A stretch of 64,000 nt of DNA from Luteolibacter flavescens (GTDB lineage Bacteria; Verrucomicrobiota; Verrucomicrobiia; Verrucomicrobiales; Akkermansiaceae): NCBI RefSeq assembly GCF_025950085.1, contig NZ_JAPDDS010000021.1, positions 18,383 to 82,382 of the forward strand, in the 5' to 3' direction. Below are positions 14,513 to 22,444 of the stretch, in pieces; position 1 is the stretch's first letter, and each line of letters starts with the position of its first letter. Under the pieces are notes generated by a model. It had not been told where the DNA came from, ran no database searches, and saw only the letters and a list, made by a program, of their open reading frames with translations. The position numbers and the translations under genes are program-made.

Positions 14513-15000
14513 GCACTACGGCACAAGGATCGTTCGACATCGAGTATCTGACCAAGCACGGGCACCTCAGCGTCGAGGACGCGCGCAACCTGCACGTGAA
14601 ATGCTCTCAGGAGAATGGGATGACAGATCTGGCTGAGATCGTGGCAAGCTGGAACCTGCGTGATCCGGAAGCTCCATGGGAGTCGGGCATCGTCGGGGTG
14701 TATGTTCACCAACTCACCAACCTGGTCTATGCCTTCATGGCGGACAAGGTCCACGAAGCTTCCAAAGACGGGCCGAAAGAGACGCCCCTCATGGTCCTTG
14801 TGGGCTTCAATCCCCGGCGAGCGGCGCGGGGTAAAGGAGCTGCGAGAATCGAAGCGACATGGCCGGATGGCGAGGTCGAGTTCCTTTGGATGGATAAGGA
14901 TGACATCATCGGGAATCTCCTTGAGCACGGATCGCAGCAGGGGCTCGTGGATGCTCTCCATGCCTATGCGCAGATGATGGGCAACGCACCCGCCGCATGA
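14509..15000 (+). CDS. Hypothetical protein between terS and terL
   Basis: 163 aa from ATG 14509, overlapping the terS stop and the terL start by 4 bp each. Globular mixed composition (SFDIEYLTKHGHLSVEDARNL, VYVHQLTNLVYAFMADKVHE, EVEFLWMDKDDII). No family recognised. Its codon use is less GC-biased than its neighbours, so it may be a later insertion between the terminase subunits. Confidence 0.65.
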   Translation: MSTTAQGSFDIEYLTKHGHLSVEDARNLHVKCSQENGMTDLAEIVASWNLRDPEAPWESGIVGVYVHQLTNLVYAFMADKVHEASKDGPKETPLMVLVGFNPRRAARGKGAARIEATWPDGEVEFLWMDKDDIIGNLLEHGSQQGLVDALHAYAQMMGNAPAA

Positions 15001-16370
15001 ACCTCACTCCCTGGCAGTGGGCGATTGCGCGGGGGCGGGAGCTTTACCCGTGGCAGATCGAGGCGCTGGAGGCCTTCGGGCGGGGGTATCCGACGGCGGT
15101 GGCGACGTGCAACGGGGCGGGGAAGACGACCGTTTTGGCCGGGAATGCGGTGGACTGGTTTTTCTGGAAGCACCCGCGGGGGAAGCTGGTGGCGACGTCA
15201 TCGAGCTTCAACCAGCTGCAGAACCAGACGTGGCCGGCGCTGGAGAGCCGCCTGCCGGACTTCTACTCGATCCGCCGGGGATCGGCCCCGCTGAGGATCG
15301 AGACGCCGCAGGGAGGCGAGGGGACGGGCTTCTCGACGAAGGAAGCCGGGCGCGCGGAGGGATGGCACCCGACCATCTCGCCGGACGTGGACCCGGTGAT
15401 GCTGCTGATCGACGAGGCGAAGACGGTACCGGATGCGATCTGGTCGGCCTTCGACCGCTGCACGCTGAAATACCAGCTCATCATCAGCTCGCCTGGGCCG
15501 CCGTCGGGGCGGTTCTTCGAGTGCTTTCACTCGCTGCGGAAATACTACTGGAGCCGTCAGGTGCCGAGCGTGGAGTGCCCGCACATCGCGGGCTGGAAGC
15601 GTGAGCGGGACCGGGAGATCCACGGGGAGACGAGCGACATCTACCGCTCGATGCACCTCGCGGAATTCACCGAGGGCGGGGAGTTCCTGATCATCACGCC
15701 GCTGGCGCTGCGGGCGGCGCTGGACCTCCAGACGAGATCGCCGCACCGGGGCGAGACGGTGGCCTTCTGCGACTTCGCCCGCGGGCGGGACGAGAACGTG
15801 CTGGCGATCCGGCGGGGGAATGACGTCCGGATCATCGATGCGTGGCGCGAGAAGGACGGCGTGCAGGCGGTGCGGCGGTTCATCCGGTTGCTCAAGCAGG
15901 AAGATCCGCGGAACGACTTCACGTCCGTACCGTCGGGGAGCGTGTGGGGCGATGCGGACGGGCTGGGCGGGCCGATGATCGACATCTTCAAGGACGAGGG
16001 ATTTCCCATCAATGAATTCCACGGCGGGCAGTCGGCGCTCGACCCGGTGAACTACGCCAACCTCATCACCGAGGTGTGGCTGCAGGGCGTGCGGAAGATC
16101 GAGCGCGGGAACCTGCACCTGGGCGAGCTGGACCCGGACACGTTTCGCCAGCTCACGACGCGCTACCTGAACTATGCCAAGAACGGGAAGAAGAAGGTGG
16201 AGAGCAAGGAGGACATGGCCAAGCGTGGGGTGAAGAGCCCGGACCGGGCGGACGCGCTGCTCGGGGCGATCATGGTGGGAAGCCACATGAGCGGCGCGAT
16301 GACGTCGGAGGACGTGGGGAGCGTGCTGGCGGAGCCGGGGGACTTCGGGACGAGGGTGGAGGTGTTTTAA
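14997..16370 (+). CDS. terL: Terminase large subunit
   Basis: 457 aa. The ATPase domain has a Walker A variant CNGAGKTT (about 38-45) and Walker B MLLIDEAKT (about 135-143). A coupling segment YQLIISSPGPPSGRFFE follows. The C-terminal nuclease shows acidic motifs: FCDFARGRDENVLAI near 256, GDADGLGG near 320, and D-containing PDRADALLGAI near 420. It is the packaging motor and headful/site nuclease. Length matches compact TerL proteins. It is convergent with the TIR gene; the stops overlap by 4 bp. Confidence 0.9.
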   Translation: MNLTPWQWAIARGRELYPWQIEALEAFGRGYPTAVATCNGAGKTTVLAGNAVDWFFWKHPRGKLVATSSSFNQLQNQTWPALESRLPDFYSIRRGSAPLRIETPQGGEGTGFSTKEAGRAEGWHPTISPDVDPVMLLIDEAKTVPDAIWSAFDRCTLKYQLIISSPGPPSGRFFECFHSLRKYYWSRQVPSVECPHIAGWKRERDREIHGETSDIYRSMHLAEFTEGGEFLIITPLALRAALDLQTRSPHRGETVAFCDFARGRDENVLAIRRGNDVRIIDAWREKDGVQAVRRFIRLLKQEDPRNDFTSVPSGSVWGDADGLGGPMIDIFKDEGFPINEFHGGQSALDPVNYANLITEVWLQGVRKIERGNLHLGELDPDTFRQLTTRYLNYAKNGKKKVESKEDMAKRGVKSPDRADALLGAIMVGSHMSGAMTSEDVGSVLAEPGDFGTRVEVF

Positions 16371-17206
16371 TACATCATTTGGTAATGATTCAACGCATCA
16401 TTAGAATCCTCTGTAAGCTCTAGCAACCCAGCTAATGCTGTGGCTTTATTCTTCGGCAGTCCTGCGGACATGAGCCGGGTCACAAGTTGTTTCGTGTCTT
16501 CCGTTGATACGCTGTGAGCATCTAATATGTCTTTGAGCAAAGAAAACATTGCCGCGGACGTCGTTGATGGGGCTTTTGCCTGTAGAGGGCGAATGTAAGT
16601 TGTTTTGGCGGTGGGAGAAGCTTCTTCGATTTCTCTTATCCGGCGATCCATGCCGCGCATGTGCTGGAGGATCTCATCAATTTTGTCGCTTTCCGAACGT
16701 GCGGGCATCGGAGCGCCGACAGGGCAATCAATCAGAATCTTTGCGAACCTTTCCTCAAAGTCTGGCCAATACTTGCTGAACGCACTATTTAGCCTGCCTT
16801 CCTTTAGGCTGGAGTCACATAGAAGGGAATTCAGCGTTCGGACAAGATGCCACATGTCCGCCTTAGTGGGCTGGGTATGGTTGAACTCCGAGAGCGGAGG
16901 ACGGATCTCGGACTTCTCTACATCGACCAGGAAGGTGATGACCCGCTGGCTACGCAGGCCGCGTGCGAGAGCGCCGGATTCAAAGAGAATCCAAGGCTTC
17001 TCCCGGTTCTCGGCTGTCACGCAGACAATGCCCGCTTTCACCTCTTGTAGCTGGTCGCCGATCTCACTGAACCACAGCGCGCCGCGGTCGATATCCCGCT
17101 CAGAGATCCATGGTTGCAGGGTCTGGATCACGGATTGCAGCCAGTCATCGAGCAGATAGGCGACGGCTTTGCTGCGTTCGCCGGACCAGGAGAGGAAAAC
17201 TTTCAC
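16367..17206 (-). CDS. TIR-domain protein (probable defence or exclusion moron)
   Basis: 279 aa on the opposite strand to the structural genes. Residues 1-110 form a bacterial TIR domain: FLSWSGERSKAVAYLL at the start (first strand and box 1), PWISERDIDRG at 32-42, AGIVCVTAENREKPWILFESGALA with Glu76 in the WxxFE position of the NADase glutamate, then ITFLVDVE. Residues 165-200 are helical/coiled (SDKIDEILQHMRGMDRRIREIEE), followed by a small helical C-terminal domain. Lower GC than the flanks indicates separate acquisition. TIR proteins commonly consume NAD+ in abortive anti-phage responses; prophage carriage suggests protection against competing phages. No partner gene is seen. Confidence 0.82.
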   Translation of the reverse strand: MKVFLSWSGERSKAVAYLLDDWLQSVIQTLQPWISERDIDRGALWFSEIGDQLQEVKAGIVCVTAENREKPWILFESGALARGLRSQRVITFLVDVEKSEIRPPLSEFNHTQPTKADMWHLVRTLNSLLCDSSLKEGRLNSAFSKYWPDFEERFAKILIDCPVGAPMPARSESDKIDEILQHMRGMDRRIREIEEASPTAKTTYIRPLQAKAPSTTSAAMFSLLKDILDAHSVSTEDTKQLVTRLMSAGLPKNKATALAGLLELTEDSNDALNHYQMMY

Positions 17207-17258
17207 GGTGGCGTGTTAGGGATTTCGCGGCTGGCCGTCAATCTACGGGAACGCGGGC

Positions 17259-17273
17259 GGGGGCCAGTGGGTG
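17259..17273 (+). promoter_or_regulatory. Late-gene upstream element, copy 1
   Basis: GGGGGCCAGTGGGTG ending 41 bp before the holin-like ATG (17315). The identical 15-mer lies 38 bp before the portal ATG, and a one-base variant lies 38 bp before the protease ATG. The bases before it (GGC) are also shared with the portal copy. Confidence 0.5.
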
Positions 17274-17314
17274 AGTTGGGAGAGTTGAGGGGGAGAGGGC
17301 AGGGTGATGGGCGT

Positions 17315-17686
17315 ATGAAGGCACGCATCCTTTCGATCCTCGCGGCGATTGCCGCATTCCTCACGGTGCTGGGCGGGCTCGACCTGTCGGGCATGATCCA
17401 TCTCTTCCCCAACGAGGTGGCGACCGGGCTGACCACGGCACTCCCTGCGCTGGCGGTGCTGACCCATCTGATCCGCGCCCTCGGCGATGCCTTCGATGAC
17501 GGCCAGATCAACGGCAGCTTCAAGGCCATCGCGTTCTTCCTGGTGCTGTCGGTGATGTGCTTCGGGATGGTGGCCTGCCAGCACCTCGCGGGGACGACCA
17601 TCAGCTTTGACGAGAATGGCAACGCGGTGGTGATCCCGCCGCCCACCAAGCCGATCGTGATCCCTGCCGTGGATGGCGGGAAGTGA
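17315..17686 (+). CDS. Holin-like small membrane protein
   Basis: 123 aa from ATG 17315, with a GGTGATGG Shine-Dalgarno-like stretch upstream. Hydrophobic segments at about 5-23, 37-52 and 70-88 suggest two or three membrane spans with a short polar C-terminus (PPTKPIVIPAVDGGK). It lies just before the endolysin candidate, the standard lysis-cassette order. No sequence-specific holin motif exists, so the call rests on topology and neighbourhood. Confidence 0.65.
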   Translation: MKARILSILAAIAAFLTVLGGLDLSGMIHLFPNEVATGLTTALPALAVLTHLIRALGDAFDDGQINGSFKAIAFFLVLSVMCFGMVACQHLAGTTISFDENGNAVVIPPPTKPIVIPAVDGGK

Positions 17687-17847
17687 TCCCCAGATTTTTG
17701 TGCGACAGCCCTAGCAACCGAGACAGCGAACGAACAAGACGGACAAGCCGTGAGTGTCCGCGAAGTGCCGAGGTGTCACTCCCTTTGCGCCTTGACCCGG
17801 CAAAGTGGCCAACCGCGGCCCGGGACCCTTTCCAACGAACTCTTTCC

Positions 17848-18435
17848 ATGAGCAAGACCATCCCCGTATCCCGCCCTGCCGCCCGACAGGCAATCGTCGA
17901 GGCCCTCGCCGCCAAGGCAATCGTGGCGGCTGGTGGCGTGCATCTCCCACCTGTCTTCCTGGTAGGCGTGCGAGGCTACTACCGGGACACCATGGGTAAG
18001 CCCGGCATGAATGATCGTGGTATCTACGATGATGCGATCTTTGTTTGCGGACCAGAGACCTTTGCCGCTTTCAACGCGAACACCGATCCCTCGGCCTTCA
18101 AGGCCGCGGTGGCCAGTTTGCTTCCCGGTGTCCATTGGTATCGCCCGGGAAAACATGGTATCAGCAAGCCCGGCGGCGGCTACCCGGCCTTCCGTCCGGC
18201 CACGAAGGGTGAAGAGCTCCCCGTGAAGCGAGATGGCGAGTCCGCCGTGCCAAGCAAGCGCCCGGGCGTCGCCATCAACATTCACCGCGGCGGCACCTCC
18301 ACCACCAGCTCGGCCGGTTGTCAGACGGTACCTCCTTCCCAGTGGGCGGCCTTCCACGCGCTCGTGACCGACCAGATCAAGCGCTACAGCCAGACCAAGT
18401 TTCCCTACATCCTCATCGAAGGGCCCATTTCCTAA
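17848..18435 (+). CDS. Endolysin candidate (L,D-peptidase/transpeptidase-like motif)
   Basis: 195 aa from ATG 17848; the same frame extends to 17683, but the added residues are unlike protein. The C-terminal half contains INIHRGG (His) followed about 12 residues later by SSAGCQT (Cys), the H-x-x-G ... S-x-G-C spacing of YkuD-like and related phage peptidoglycan peptidases. There is no signal peptide, fitting a holin-released enzyme. It sits between two small membrane proteins, as a lysis cassette would. Catalytic type is inferred from that motif alone. Confidence 0.65.
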   Translation: MSKTIPVSRPAARQAIVEALAAKAIVAAGGVHLPPVFLVGVRGYYRDTMGKPGMNDRGIYDDAIFVCGPETFAAFNANTDPSAFKAAVASLLPGVHWYRPGKHGISKPGGGYPAFRPATKGEELPVKRDGESAVPSKRPGVAINIHRGGTSTTSSAGCQTVPPSQWAAFHALVTDQIKRYSQTKFPYILIEGPIS

Positions 18436-18438
18436 GCC

Positions 18439-18741
18439 ATGCCCACGCGCGAGACATCCCGGACCTTCAACCTCAACACGGTGGTTGGGCTTTGCACGCT
18501 GATAGGCGGCTTTGTCGCTGCGGCGTTTTACTTCGCCCCGCTCCAGACGCTGCCCGATGACATGCGGGAGGTGAAGAAAGAGGTGGGGACGATGCAGAAC
18601 GTGCAGGCGGTGCAGACCGACGCGCTGCAGCGGTTGGCCAAGGTGGCGGAGGACGGGGCGAACACGCGCCGCGAGGTGGATCGTGCGGCCACGGAGATCC
18701 GCGAGGTGAAGCGCCGGCTGGAACGGCTCGAACAACGATGA
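18439..18741 (+). CDS. Single-TM coiled-coil protein (lysis accessory / spanin-like)
   Basis: 100 aa. One membrane span at about residues 15-33 (VVGLCTLIGGFVAAAFYFAP) precedes a long charged coiled coil (MREVKKEVGTMQN..., ATEIREVKRRLERLEQ). The topology resembles i-spanins or hemolysin-XhlA-like holin partners. It follows the endolysin candidate by 3 bp and overlaps the next gene by 4 bp. Confidence 0.65.
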   Translation: MPTRETSRTFNLNTVVGLCTLIGGFVAAAFYFAPLQTLPDDMREVKKEVGTMQNVQAVQTDALQRLAKVAEDGANTRREVDRAATEIREVKRRLERLEQR

Positions 18742-19076
18742 TCCAACCCGGCATCTACCATCTGAAGATCCCCGCTGGGTCGCAGTTCCAGCAGACGCTG
18801 GAGCTGACCGATGCCGCGGGCACGGCCTTGCCGCTGACGGCCTACGGGCCCTTCCGCGCGCAGATCCGGGCGATGAAGCGGACCGATCCGCTGATTGCGG
18901 AGATCGCGGTGGACAACGCGGAGCTCGCCGCCGGGAAGATTACGCTGAGCCTTTCCAAGGCGCAGACCACGAATGCCAAGGGGCGCGCCCGGTGGGACCT
19001 GATTGACGACGCGGGACGGCCGTGGGTGACCGGCGACGTGGACCTCGGACCAACCATCACCGAACCGCCCCTATGA
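18738..19076 (+). CDS. Hypothetical structural-module protein
   Basis: 112 aa, beta-rich (YHLKIPAGSQFQQTLELTDAAGTALPLTAYGPFRAQIR, then KITLSLSKAQTT). Short beta proteins of this pattern often precede tail fibres (fibre-tip or BppU-like domains), but no firm assignment. Overlaps neighbours by 4 bp at both ends. Confidence 0.6.
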   Translation: MIQPGIYHLKIPAGSQFQQTLELTDAAGTALPLTAYGPFRAQIRAMKRTDPLIAEIAVDNAELAAGKITLSLSKAQTTNAKGRARWDLIDDAGRPWVTGDVDLGPTITEPPL

Positions 19077-19261
19077 GCGAGCCCGCCATCCAGGTCATCG
19101 TGAGGCCGCTGGTCACTGCCGTGAAGATCGCCGTGCAAGACACGGTGATCGGTGGCGGGGGCGGGCAGGCCTTCGCATATGACGCCGCGGAGGGCGAGCT
19201 GGTCACCGAGGTGGACGGCGTCACCTACCGCGTGGCGGCACGCATCCAAGAACCATCATGA
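19073..19261 (+). CDS. Hypothetical small protein upstream of tail fibre
   Basis: 62 aa from ATG 19073. Strand-rich with a GGGGG run in the middle (TVIGGGGGQAFAYD) and TYRVAARIQE at the end. It overlaps the previous stop and the next start by 4 bp each, so it lies within a tightly coupled operon. Function unknown. Confidence 0.55.
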   Translation: MSEPAIQVIVRPLVTAVKIAVQDTVIGGGGGQAFAYDAAEGELVTEVDGVTYRVAARIQEPS

Positions 19262-20268
19262 ATAAGCTGATCCATCTATTCCTCGCCCTCGCTGCGGTGT
19301 TGCCAGTGATGGCCGCACCGCCGGCGACCGATGACATCTATCTGCTCCGCTGGGACGGGGACTCATGGGAGCGAGCGCTGGTGAGTCCACCGGCGAACTC
19401 GCTGCTCGGCTGGAATGGCAGCAAGCAGCCGGTGGCGCTGGCGGTGAGCGGGTTCGAGGCGGCGGGATCGGCGGCGGCGGCGCAGGCGTATGCGGTGCAG
19501 CGGGGTAATCATACGGGCACGCAGGCGATCGGGACGATCACGGGGACGGGGCCGTTTGCGACGGGGACGAATGCGGCGAACCTGACGGGGACACTGGCGG
19601 CGGCGCGGATCGCGGACGGGAGCCTCACCATCGCGAAGGTCGCGAGCTTGCAGACGACGCTGGACGGGAAGGCGAATCTGGCGGGCGGGAACACGTGGAG
19701 CGGGGTGCAGACGGTCGATGCGATCACGGTCAACGGGCTGTCGAGCTATCCGGACACGGCGACGGTGAGCCTTACGGCGGCGTCGCGGGATACTTGGCTG
19801 ACAGCGCTGGGGGGGGCTGCTCCGACGGGGACGGGGGGGCTCGTGCGGAGCGGGGGTAACATCGGGGCGGCGACAGGATCTAGCCTAACGCTATCATCCG
19901 GGCTAACCATTGGGTCCGCAGAGACGTTGTCATGGTCAGGGAGAGTTAATGTTGTGGCATTGGGCAACACGGTGCTCCGTGTTACCAACTCCGGGAACGC
20001 TAGGGGGTACACTCTGGATGGTGACATTGACGGGCTCCTGAAGCTCAGGAATCGCGCCAACACTGCCGATGCATCTCTATCGGCCCTCAACCTCACCGCC
20101 TCCGGCACGGTCACGGCGGGCAACCTTACCCTCTCGCCCTCGGCCGCGGTGACGCCGGCGAACAACGGCAACCTGGTGATGGAGGCGACTAGCAACACGC
20201 AGCTCACGTTCCGCTACAAGGGGAGCGACGGGGTGGTGCGCAGTGCGACCCTCACCCTTGCGCCTTGA
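19258..20268 (+). CDS. Tail fibre protein with N-terminal signal peptide
   Basis: 336 aa. Residues 1-20 (MNKLIHLFLALAAVLPVMA) form a textbook signal peptide, unexpected for a virion protein. The body is Ala/Thr/Gly-rich with fibre-type repeats (GNHTGTQAIGTITGTGPF, GTLAAARIADGSLTIAKV, LQTTLDGKANLAGGNTWSG). Two G homopolymers (8 and 7 bases) interrupt the gene near 19809-19839. After about 19860 base composition becomes less GC-rich, indicating an exchanged C-terminal module. The C-terminus (FRYKGSDGVVRSATLTL) resembles short-fibre ends. Probably a receptor-binding or accessory fibre. Confidence 0.72.
   Translation: MNKLIHLFLALAAVLPVMAAPPATDDIYLLRWDGDSWERALVSPPANSLLGWNGSKQPVALAVSGFEAAGSAAAAQAYAVQRGNHTGTQAIGTITGTGPFATGTNAANLTGTLAAARIADGSLTIAKVASLQTTLDGKANLAGGNTWSGVQTVDAITVNGLSSYPDTATVSLTAASRDTWLTALGGAAPTGTGGLVRSGGNIGAATGSSLTLSSGLTIGSAETLSWSGRVNVVALGNTVLRVTNSGNARGYTLDGDIDGLLKLRNRANTADASLSALNLTASGTVTAGNLTLSPSAAVTPANNGNLVMEATSNTQLTFRYKGSDGVVRSATLTLAP
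19809..19839 (+). repeat. Poly-G tracts (G8 and G7) inside tail-fibre gene
   Basis: Eight consecutive G at 19809-19816 and seven at 19833-19839 within the coding sequence, just before the composition change at about 19860. Mononucleotide tracts of this length can slip and alter the frame. Confidence 0.6.
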
Positions 20269-20330
20269 TCCCTTGTCCGGCCGGGCAACCGATCCATCAA
20301 ACCAACCATCCAACCTAGCCTCGATTTACC

Positions 20331-20663
20331 ATGGTCATCGTAGCAGAAAATCCATTCACGATCCCGGCGGCGGCGGAGCGGGTATTCCCGCACTGGTGGG
20401 TGCGGCGTTTCAACGTGACGAGCAACAGCCCGGAGGACGGGGAGTTTTACGCGGAGCTGGTGCCCTACAACCAGGCGACCGGGAACATCTGCCATGCGGA
20501 GGTGCGGGTGATCCGGCTGCCGCTGTGGGAGCTGGTGGCGGCGGTGCCGGAGGCGCTGGGCGCGATGCACGGGGTGTTTGGCGCGATGGGGGCGATCGTG
20601 GCGTTTGATGATGCGCGGAAGGCTCCGGTGGTGGGGGAGGAAGCGGGCGGTGAGCAGCCGTAA
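20331..20663 (+). CDS. Hypothetical structural-module protein
   Basis: 110 aa. Strand-rich N-terminus (VFPHWWVRRFNVTSNSPEDGEFYAELVPYN) and a helical PLWELVAAVPEALGAMHGVF. No family recognised. It is preceded by a 62-bp gap after the fibre gene. Its TAA lies inside a 24-bp palindrome. Confidence 0.6.
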   Translation: MVIVAENPFTIPAAAERVFPHWWVRRFNVTSNSPEDGEFYAELVPYNQATGNICHAEVRVIRLPLWELVAAVPEALGAMHGVFGAMGAIVAFDDARKAPVVGEEAGGEQP

Positions 20664-20683
20664 GCATTACGCGTATTGCTTAC
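20660..20683. repeat. 24-bp near-perfect palindrome at a gene end
   Basis: GTAAGCA-T-TACGCGTA-T-TGCTTAC: 7-bp arms around a TACGCGTA palindrome with a single T:T mismatch. It includes the stop codon of the upstream gene. It could be a protein-binding site or a hairpin limiting read-through; no T-run follows, so it is not a classical terminator. Confidence 0.6.
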
Positions 20684-20707
20684 GCGGGACGTAAGTAGGG
20701 AGATCCG

Positions 20708-20736
20708 TCCAAGCGGGGCAGTGCCCCGCGTTCCCA
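20708..20736 (+). repeat. Palindromic repeat copy 4, intergenic before portal
   Basis: 29 bp matching the core of 13955-13992 with one mismatch (GCGTTCCCA versus GCGCTCCCA). It is the only non-coding copy, located 7 bp upstream of the late-gene element at 20744-20758. Confidence 0.85.
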
Positions 20737-20743
20737 CGGGGGC

Positions 20744-20758
20744 GGGGGCCAGTGGGTG
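20744..20758 (+). promoter_or_regulatory. Late-gene upstream element, copy 2
   Basis: GGGGGCCAGTGGGTG, identical to 17259-17273, ending 38 bp before the portal ATG at 20797. A partial echo (GGGGGCCATTGG) follows at about 20768. Confidence 0.5.
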
Positions 20759-20796
20759 GACTGCACCGGGGGCCATTGGCAGAGGCAAAGTCTGGC

Positions 20797-22416
20797 ATGG
20801 GACATGGCTTTGCACCTGTGGGACGATCGTTGCCGGCGCGGCGGGATGAGCTGGTGACCGCGAGGGCGGCGTCGCCGTCCGCGGTGATCGGCGGGGATGT
20901 GGACACGGGGAGCATCGTGGTGCCGCAGGCGCGGGAGCGGATGCTGGAGATCTTCGACCGGGTGCAGCGGCCCACCGAGGTGGCGAACACGCTGGAGGGT
21001 GCGCTGTTTTCCTCGCTGTGGCAGCAGCAGATGCTCTTCCAGGCGATGATCGACACGTGGCCGAGGCTGCAGAAGGCACTGCGGGAGGTGAAGCTGGCGG
21101 CGCGCAAGGCCCCGTGGCAGGTGTGCGGGTTCGCGGACCGCGGGGAGAAACCGGACGCGAAGGCGGAGAAGCTGGCCAAGGAGGTCGAGCGCATCGTGTG
21201 GGGCATGAAGCCGGATCCTGTGCGCGGGCTGAAGGGCTTCGAGGGGACGGTGGAGGAGCTGGCGATGGGGTATTTCCTCGGTCACCACGTGCTCGAGCCG
21301 CACTGGAAGCGCCGGGCCGATGGCCGGGTGGTGCCGGTGTCCACGCTGCCGGTGCCGCCGCGCTACTACGGATATCCCTCCATGGAGGACGGTCCTGACC
21401 GGCTGATGCTGGATCGTGCCGGCTCGATGGTGACGACGTCGTATGAGGACTTCCCGCCGCATCGCTTTCTGATCGCGGTGAACGGTGGCCACAGCGGTCA
21501 CCCGGCGCACTCGGCACCGCTGCGCGTGCTAGCGGGCTACTGGCTGGCGGCGATCTACGGGCTCAAGTGGTTCATGCAGTTCGCGCAGCTCTTCGGCATT
21601 CCTTTCCGCTGGGCGACGTACGCCGACGGCGATGCGAAGGCGAAGGCGGAGCTGGGCTCAATGATGGCGAACATGGGCTCGCAGGGGTGGGCGGCCTTCA
21701 AGCAGGGCGTGAAGCTGGAGTTCATGGACACCAACAAAGGCTCGGGTTCGCTGGCTCAGGCCGAGCTGCTGAAGCTGGCGGACGAGCAGTGCGACATCTT
21801 CATCCTCGGGCAGACGCTCACCAGCTCGCAGGGCGAGCGCGGGAGCCAGTCGCTCGGCGAGGTGCACATGGGCGTGCGGCAGGAGCTGCTGGCCGGCGTG
21901 TGTGACTTCGTGGGGGAGATCCTGACGCACCAGTTCATCCCGGCGATCGTCGCGGCGAACTACGGCGACAGCGTGGACGAGATGCCGTCGATGTGGGCGA
22001 AGTGGGAGGAGGCGAAGGACGAGCAGGCGCTGGCGAACCGGGACAAGGCGCTGGGCCTGCTCGATGGCAGCATGCCGGTGGACAAGGCATGGCTCTACGA
22101 GCGCCACGGGGTGCCGATGCCGGAGGAGGGAGCGGAGCTATTCAAGGAGAAGCCGGAACCGGTGGAGGTGCCGGGAATTGGTCCGGATGGGAAGCCATTG
22201 CCGGGGCAGGCGGGACCTTCCAAGCGGGGCAGTGCCCCGCGCTCCCAGGAGGAGGATGAGGACAAGGATAAGGTCGAGGCCACTGATGCGGAGGACGCCG
22301 CGGAGATGGTGGCGCGGATGGAGAAGCTGAAGAAGGACGGGCTGCTCGATGTCGATGCCGTGGCCGAGGCGATGGCGGCGGTGTGGATTGAAGGGAATGT
22401 GCCGGGTGATCGGTGA
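20797..22416 (+). CDS. Portal protein (DUF935 / Mu gp29 type)
   Basis: 539 aa from ATG 20797; a GTG at 20752 lies in the upstream element. It shows the DUF935 pattern: ILEIFDRVQR-like start, long helical stem, KAPWQVCGF, FLGHHVLEPHWKR, YYGYPSMEDGPDRLML, then YWLAAIYGLKWFMQFAQLFGIPFRWATY, ILGQTLTSSQGERGSQSLGEVH and VCDFVGEILTHQFIP. It forms the dodecameric packaging and tail-joining channel. Near the C-terminus (about residues 473-485) it carries the translated palindromic repeat PSKRGSAPRSQE, exactly as in TerS. Its stop lies in the inverted GATCACC repeat. Confidence 0.88.
   Translation: MGHGFAPVGRSLPARRDELVTARAASPSAVIGGDVDTGSIVVPQARERMLEIFDRVQRPTEVANTLEGALFSSLWQQQMLFQAMIDTWPRLQKALREVKLAARKAPWQVCGFADRGEKPDAKAEKLAKEVERIVWGMKPDPVRGLKGFEGTVEELAMGYFLGHHVLEPHWKRRADGRVVPVSTLPVPPRYYGYPSMEDGPDRLMLDRAGSMVTTSYEDFPPHRFLIAVNGGHSGHPAHSAPLRVLAGYWLAAIYGLKWFMQFAQLFGIPFRWATYADGDAKAKAELGSMMANMGSQGWAAFKQGVKLEFMDTNKGSGSLAQAELLKLADEQCDIFILGQTLTSSQGERGSQSLGEVHMGVRQELLAGVCDFVGEILTHQFIPAIVAANYGDSVDEMPSMWAKWEEAKDEQALANRDKALGLLDGSMPVDKAWLYERHGVPMPEEGAELFKEKPEPVEVPGIGPDGKPLPGQAGPSKRGSAPRSQEEDEDKDKVEATDAEDAAEMVARMEKLKKDGLLDVDAVAEAMAAVWIEGNVPGDR
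22213..22250 (+). repeat. Palindromic repeat copy 2, in frame inside portal gene
   Basis: Identical over 38 bp to 13955-13992 and read in the same frame (PSKRGSAPRSQE), within the polar C-terminal tail of the portal. Confidence 0.9.
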
Positions 22417-22422
22417 TCCGTG
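22399..22422 (-). repeat. GATCACC repeat, copy 3 (inverted, overlaps a stop codon)
   Basis: Reverse complement of 5735-5758 with one mismatch. It contains the TGA of the portal gene, even though it is inverted relative to the two early-region copies. Confidence 0.8.
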
Positions 22423-22444
22423 ATCGGTGGAAGAATTTTGACCC

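Noticed and set aside
15198..16286. Minus-strand frame of 362 codons opposite terL
   Set aside because: The plus strand encodes a clear terminase with Walker motifs; the antisense product is low-complexity Arg/Leu/Pro.
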